From contig PWNY01000097.1 of assembly GCA_003557805.1 (NCBI GenBank), positions 1 to 8,594 on the forward strand: DNA of 8,594 nucleotides, given 5' to 3'. The stretch is from Bacteroidales bacterium. GTDB taxonomy: Bacteria > Bacteroidota > Bacteroidia > Bacteroidales > UBA7960. The notes beneath the pieces are model-generated. The model saw only the letters and a list, made by a program, of their open reading frames with translations. It did not search any database and had not been told where the DNA came from. The translations under genes were made by a program, and so were the position numbers. Below are positions 6,940-8,594 of this stretch, piece by piece. Positions within the stretch are counted from its first letter, which is position 1; each line of letters starts with the position of its first letter.

Positions 6940-8594
6940 ATGAACAAGCAAAAACTCTCTCCCGACTATCTTTTTGAGGTAAGCTGGGAGGTATGTAATA
7001 AAACGGATGGTATATATAATTTTATCAGTTCCCGGTCACCATATCTGACCAATGAATATAAGGACCACTATATGGTTATTGGTCCAGATGTCTGGAAAGA
7101 GACCCATGAAAACCCTGAATTTATAGAAGATACAAATCTGTTTCAGGCATGGAGGGAATATGCTGCAAAATCAAACCTGCATATTCGTATCGGCCGCTGG
7201 CAGGTTGAAGGTGAACCGGTAGCCGTTCTGGTGGATTTTACCACCTTATTTGGTAAAAAAGACAAAATATTTGCCGAGTACTGGGAAAAGTTCGGATTGA
7301 ACTCCCTGAGCGGCCAATGGGACTATACTGAACCTGCAATGTTTGGCTACGCTGCCGGACAGGTGATAGAGAGCTTCTATGATTTTTACCTCAGCTCTCA
7401 TGACCGCCTGGTAGCCCATTTTCATGACTGGATGTCAGGAAGCGGTATTCTTTACCTGAAAGACAAAGTACCACAGGCCGCCACCCTATTTACTGCACAC
7501 AAAACCATACTGGGACTGACAATGTCCCAAAAGGGGGAATCAATAACAGATAAGGCCGGATCAATCTCTGTGGAGTACAAAACACAGGAACTGGACATAG
7601 TTTCAAAAAACAGCCTTGAAAAGTGTGCAGCTGAAAACTCAGATATTTTTACAACTGCTTCTGATCAAACAGCCGGCGAGTTCGAGATAGTTCACGGGAT
7701 AAAACCTGTACTGGTCACACCAGGTCCTGAAAAAGATAAGCTTGAAAAGGATTTGGATGCTTTTGACATGGGGTTAAAAAAGTCGGCTGAGCGCTACGAC
7801 CTTTACAAGAACAAGAAACAGACCTCCAGGGAGGTATCTATGCCGCCGGTTGAGAGCATGAGGCCCAAATGGAAAAAGATCAACGTCGGGATAAACGTTC
7901 CAGGAGATTTTAAAATACTTCCCGAGCTTGCCAGGAATATTTGGTGGACATGGAATTATGAAGCAGAAGAGCTTTTCAGCAGCATCGATCCGGAGCTGTG
8001 GGAGAAAAGTGACCGGAACCCTGTCGATTTGATGGAAAACCTTACCATGGAGCACTATGACAGGATGATCAGGGACACTGACTTTATGGAGAGATATAAA
8101 AATGTTACAAGTCATTTCCAGGCCTATATAAGTGAGGGAGAAAAAAAGAAGAAGGGTAAAATAGCCTATTTTTCAATGGAGTATGGTCTTAATGAGCATA
8201 TTAAGATATATTCCGGCGGTCTTGGTGTACTTGCAGGTGATTTTCTGAAGCAGGCCAGTGACGACAACATAGACATGGTGGGTATTGGATTGATGTACCG
8301 ATACGGCTACTTTACCCAGGGCCTTTCAATACACGGTGAGCAATTTGACACATACCACCCACACGATTTTTCCAGGATGTTTGCAGTTCCTGTAAGAGAC
8401 AGCAAGGGGGAAAGGCTCAAGATAAAGATTGCATTTCCCGGGCGGACACTGCATGCAAGGGTGTGGAGGATTGATGTGGGCCGGGTGCCTTTATACCTTT
8501 TGGATACGGATATCAAGGAAAACCAGAGCGTGGACCGTTTTGTCACACACCAGCTTTATGGAGGAGACTGGGAAAACCGTTTCAAGCAGGAGTT
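6940..8594 (+). CDS. glgP: Alpha-glucan phosphorylase with an N-terminal GT3 (glycogen synthase) half-domain, 3'-truncated by the window edge
   Basis: The frame is open from ATG 6940 to the right edge: 551 full codons, no stop. Residues 9-265 follow the N-terminal Rossmann half of GT3 glycogen synthase: FEVSWEVCNK (12-21), VIGPDVW, IGRWQVEG, AHFHDW (159-164), LFTAHKTILG (183-192), FTTASDQTA, VLVTPG. A Lys/Glu-rich linker (about 266-312) follows, then a DUF3417-like phosphorylase front (about 320-370, LPELARNIWWTWN) and the start of a GT35-type alpha-glucan phosphorylase (408 on: IAYFSMEYGL, YSGGLGVLAGDFLK, YRYGYFTQ). By family, the phosphorylase releases glucose-1-phosphate from glycogen or maltodextrin in the cytoplasm, using pyridoxal phosphate; the PLP lysine lies beyond the window. 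The GT3 half lacks its partner lobe here and has altered active-site positions, so a binding or regulatory role is inferred. ATG 6940 was chosen because the GT3 match begins within 11 residues of it. No Shine-Dalgarno is present. Confidence 0.92.
   Translation, partial: MNKQKLSPDYLFEVSWEVCNKTDGIYNFISSRSPYLTNEYKDHYMVIGPDVWKETHENPEFIEDTNLFQAWREYAAKSNLHIRIGRWQVEGEPVAVLVDFTTLFGKKDKIFAEYWEKFGLNSLSGQWDYTEPAMFGYAAGQVIESFYDFYLSSHDRLVAHFHDWMSGSGILYLKDKVPQAATLFTAHKTILGLTMSQKGESITDKAGSISVEYKTQELDIVSKNSLEKCAAENSDIFTTASDQTAGEFEIVHGIKPVLVTPGPEKDKLEKDLDAFDMGLKKSAERYDLYKNKKQTSREVSMPPVESMRPKWKKINVGINVPGDFKILPELARNIWWTWNYEAEELFSSIDPELWEKSDRNPVDLMENLTMEHYDRMIRDTDFMERYKNVTSHFQAYISEGEKKKKGKIAYFSMEYGLNEHIKIYSGGLGVLAGDFLKQASDDNIDMVGIGLMYRYGYFTQGLSIHGEQFDTYHPHDFSRMFAVPVRDSKGERLKIKIAFPGRTLHARVWRIDVGRVPLYLLDTDIKENQSVDRFVTHQLYGGDWENRFKQE

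Noticed and set aside
7774..8546. Reverse-strand ORFs opposite the phosphorylase gene
   Set aside because: The forward frame carries clear GT3, DUF3417 and phosphorylase motifs without a stop; these are its shadows.
1..8594. CRISPR arrays, insertion sequences, tRNA or rRNA genes
   Set aside because: I saw no regularly spaced short repeats, transposase motifs, terminal inverted repeats or cloverleaf/rRNA signatures. The long repeats are protein-domain duplications.

Overview
The window comes from a member of the phylum Bacteroidota, most likely a Bacteroidales/Marinilabiliales-type polymer degrader. Three things support this. Two large secreted proteins end in type IX secretion system (T9SS) C-terminal sorting domains. 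No gene start has a Shine-Dalgarno sequence; each is preceded by an A/T-rich leader. The glycogen-type gene at the right edge has a GT3-like half fused to an alpha-glucan phosphorylase, and its GT3 part most resembles Bacteroidota GT3 proteins as I recall them. All genes lie on the + strand. I see no mobile element, CRISPR array, tRNA or rRNA.

Layout. (1) Positions 1-2265 hold the 3' part of a large modular surface protein, cut by the left edge. It runs carbohydrate-binding-like domain, OB-fold-like domain, Kre9/KNH-like beta domain, Big_5-type Ig domain, second OB-fold-like domain, T9SS tail. A strong intrinsic terminator follows (2310-2350). (2) Positions 2411-6715 hold a complete 1434-residue paralogue. 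It has a signal peptide, a jelly-roll-like N-terminal region, a chitobiase C-terminal-type domain, a choice-of-anchor-J-like domain, two tandem copies of a ~454-residue module [cadherin-like + CBM-like + OB-fold-like] and a T9SS tail. A perfect 12-bp-stem terminator follows (6742-6784). (3) From 6940 to the right edge is the first 551 codons of an alpha-glucan phosphorylase whose N-terminal ~270 residues are the front half of a GT3 glycogen synthase. The open frame runs off the window.

How they relate. The first two genes are paralogues that share a CBM+OB segment alignable without gaps (1-801 against 4286-5086). They look like independently transcribed genes for exported carbohydrate-binding or adhesive proteins, since each is followed by its own terminator. 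Neither visible part contains a recognisable catalytic domain. The third gene is cytoplasmic carbon-storage metabolism and is probably only a neighbour, as a strong terminator separates it from the surface-protein genes.

Most worth a second look: the GT3-half/phosphorylase fusion, whose GT3 part has changes at several conserved active-site positions and lacks the second GT3 lobe before the phosphorylase begins; and the mosaic conservation between the two surface-protein genes.
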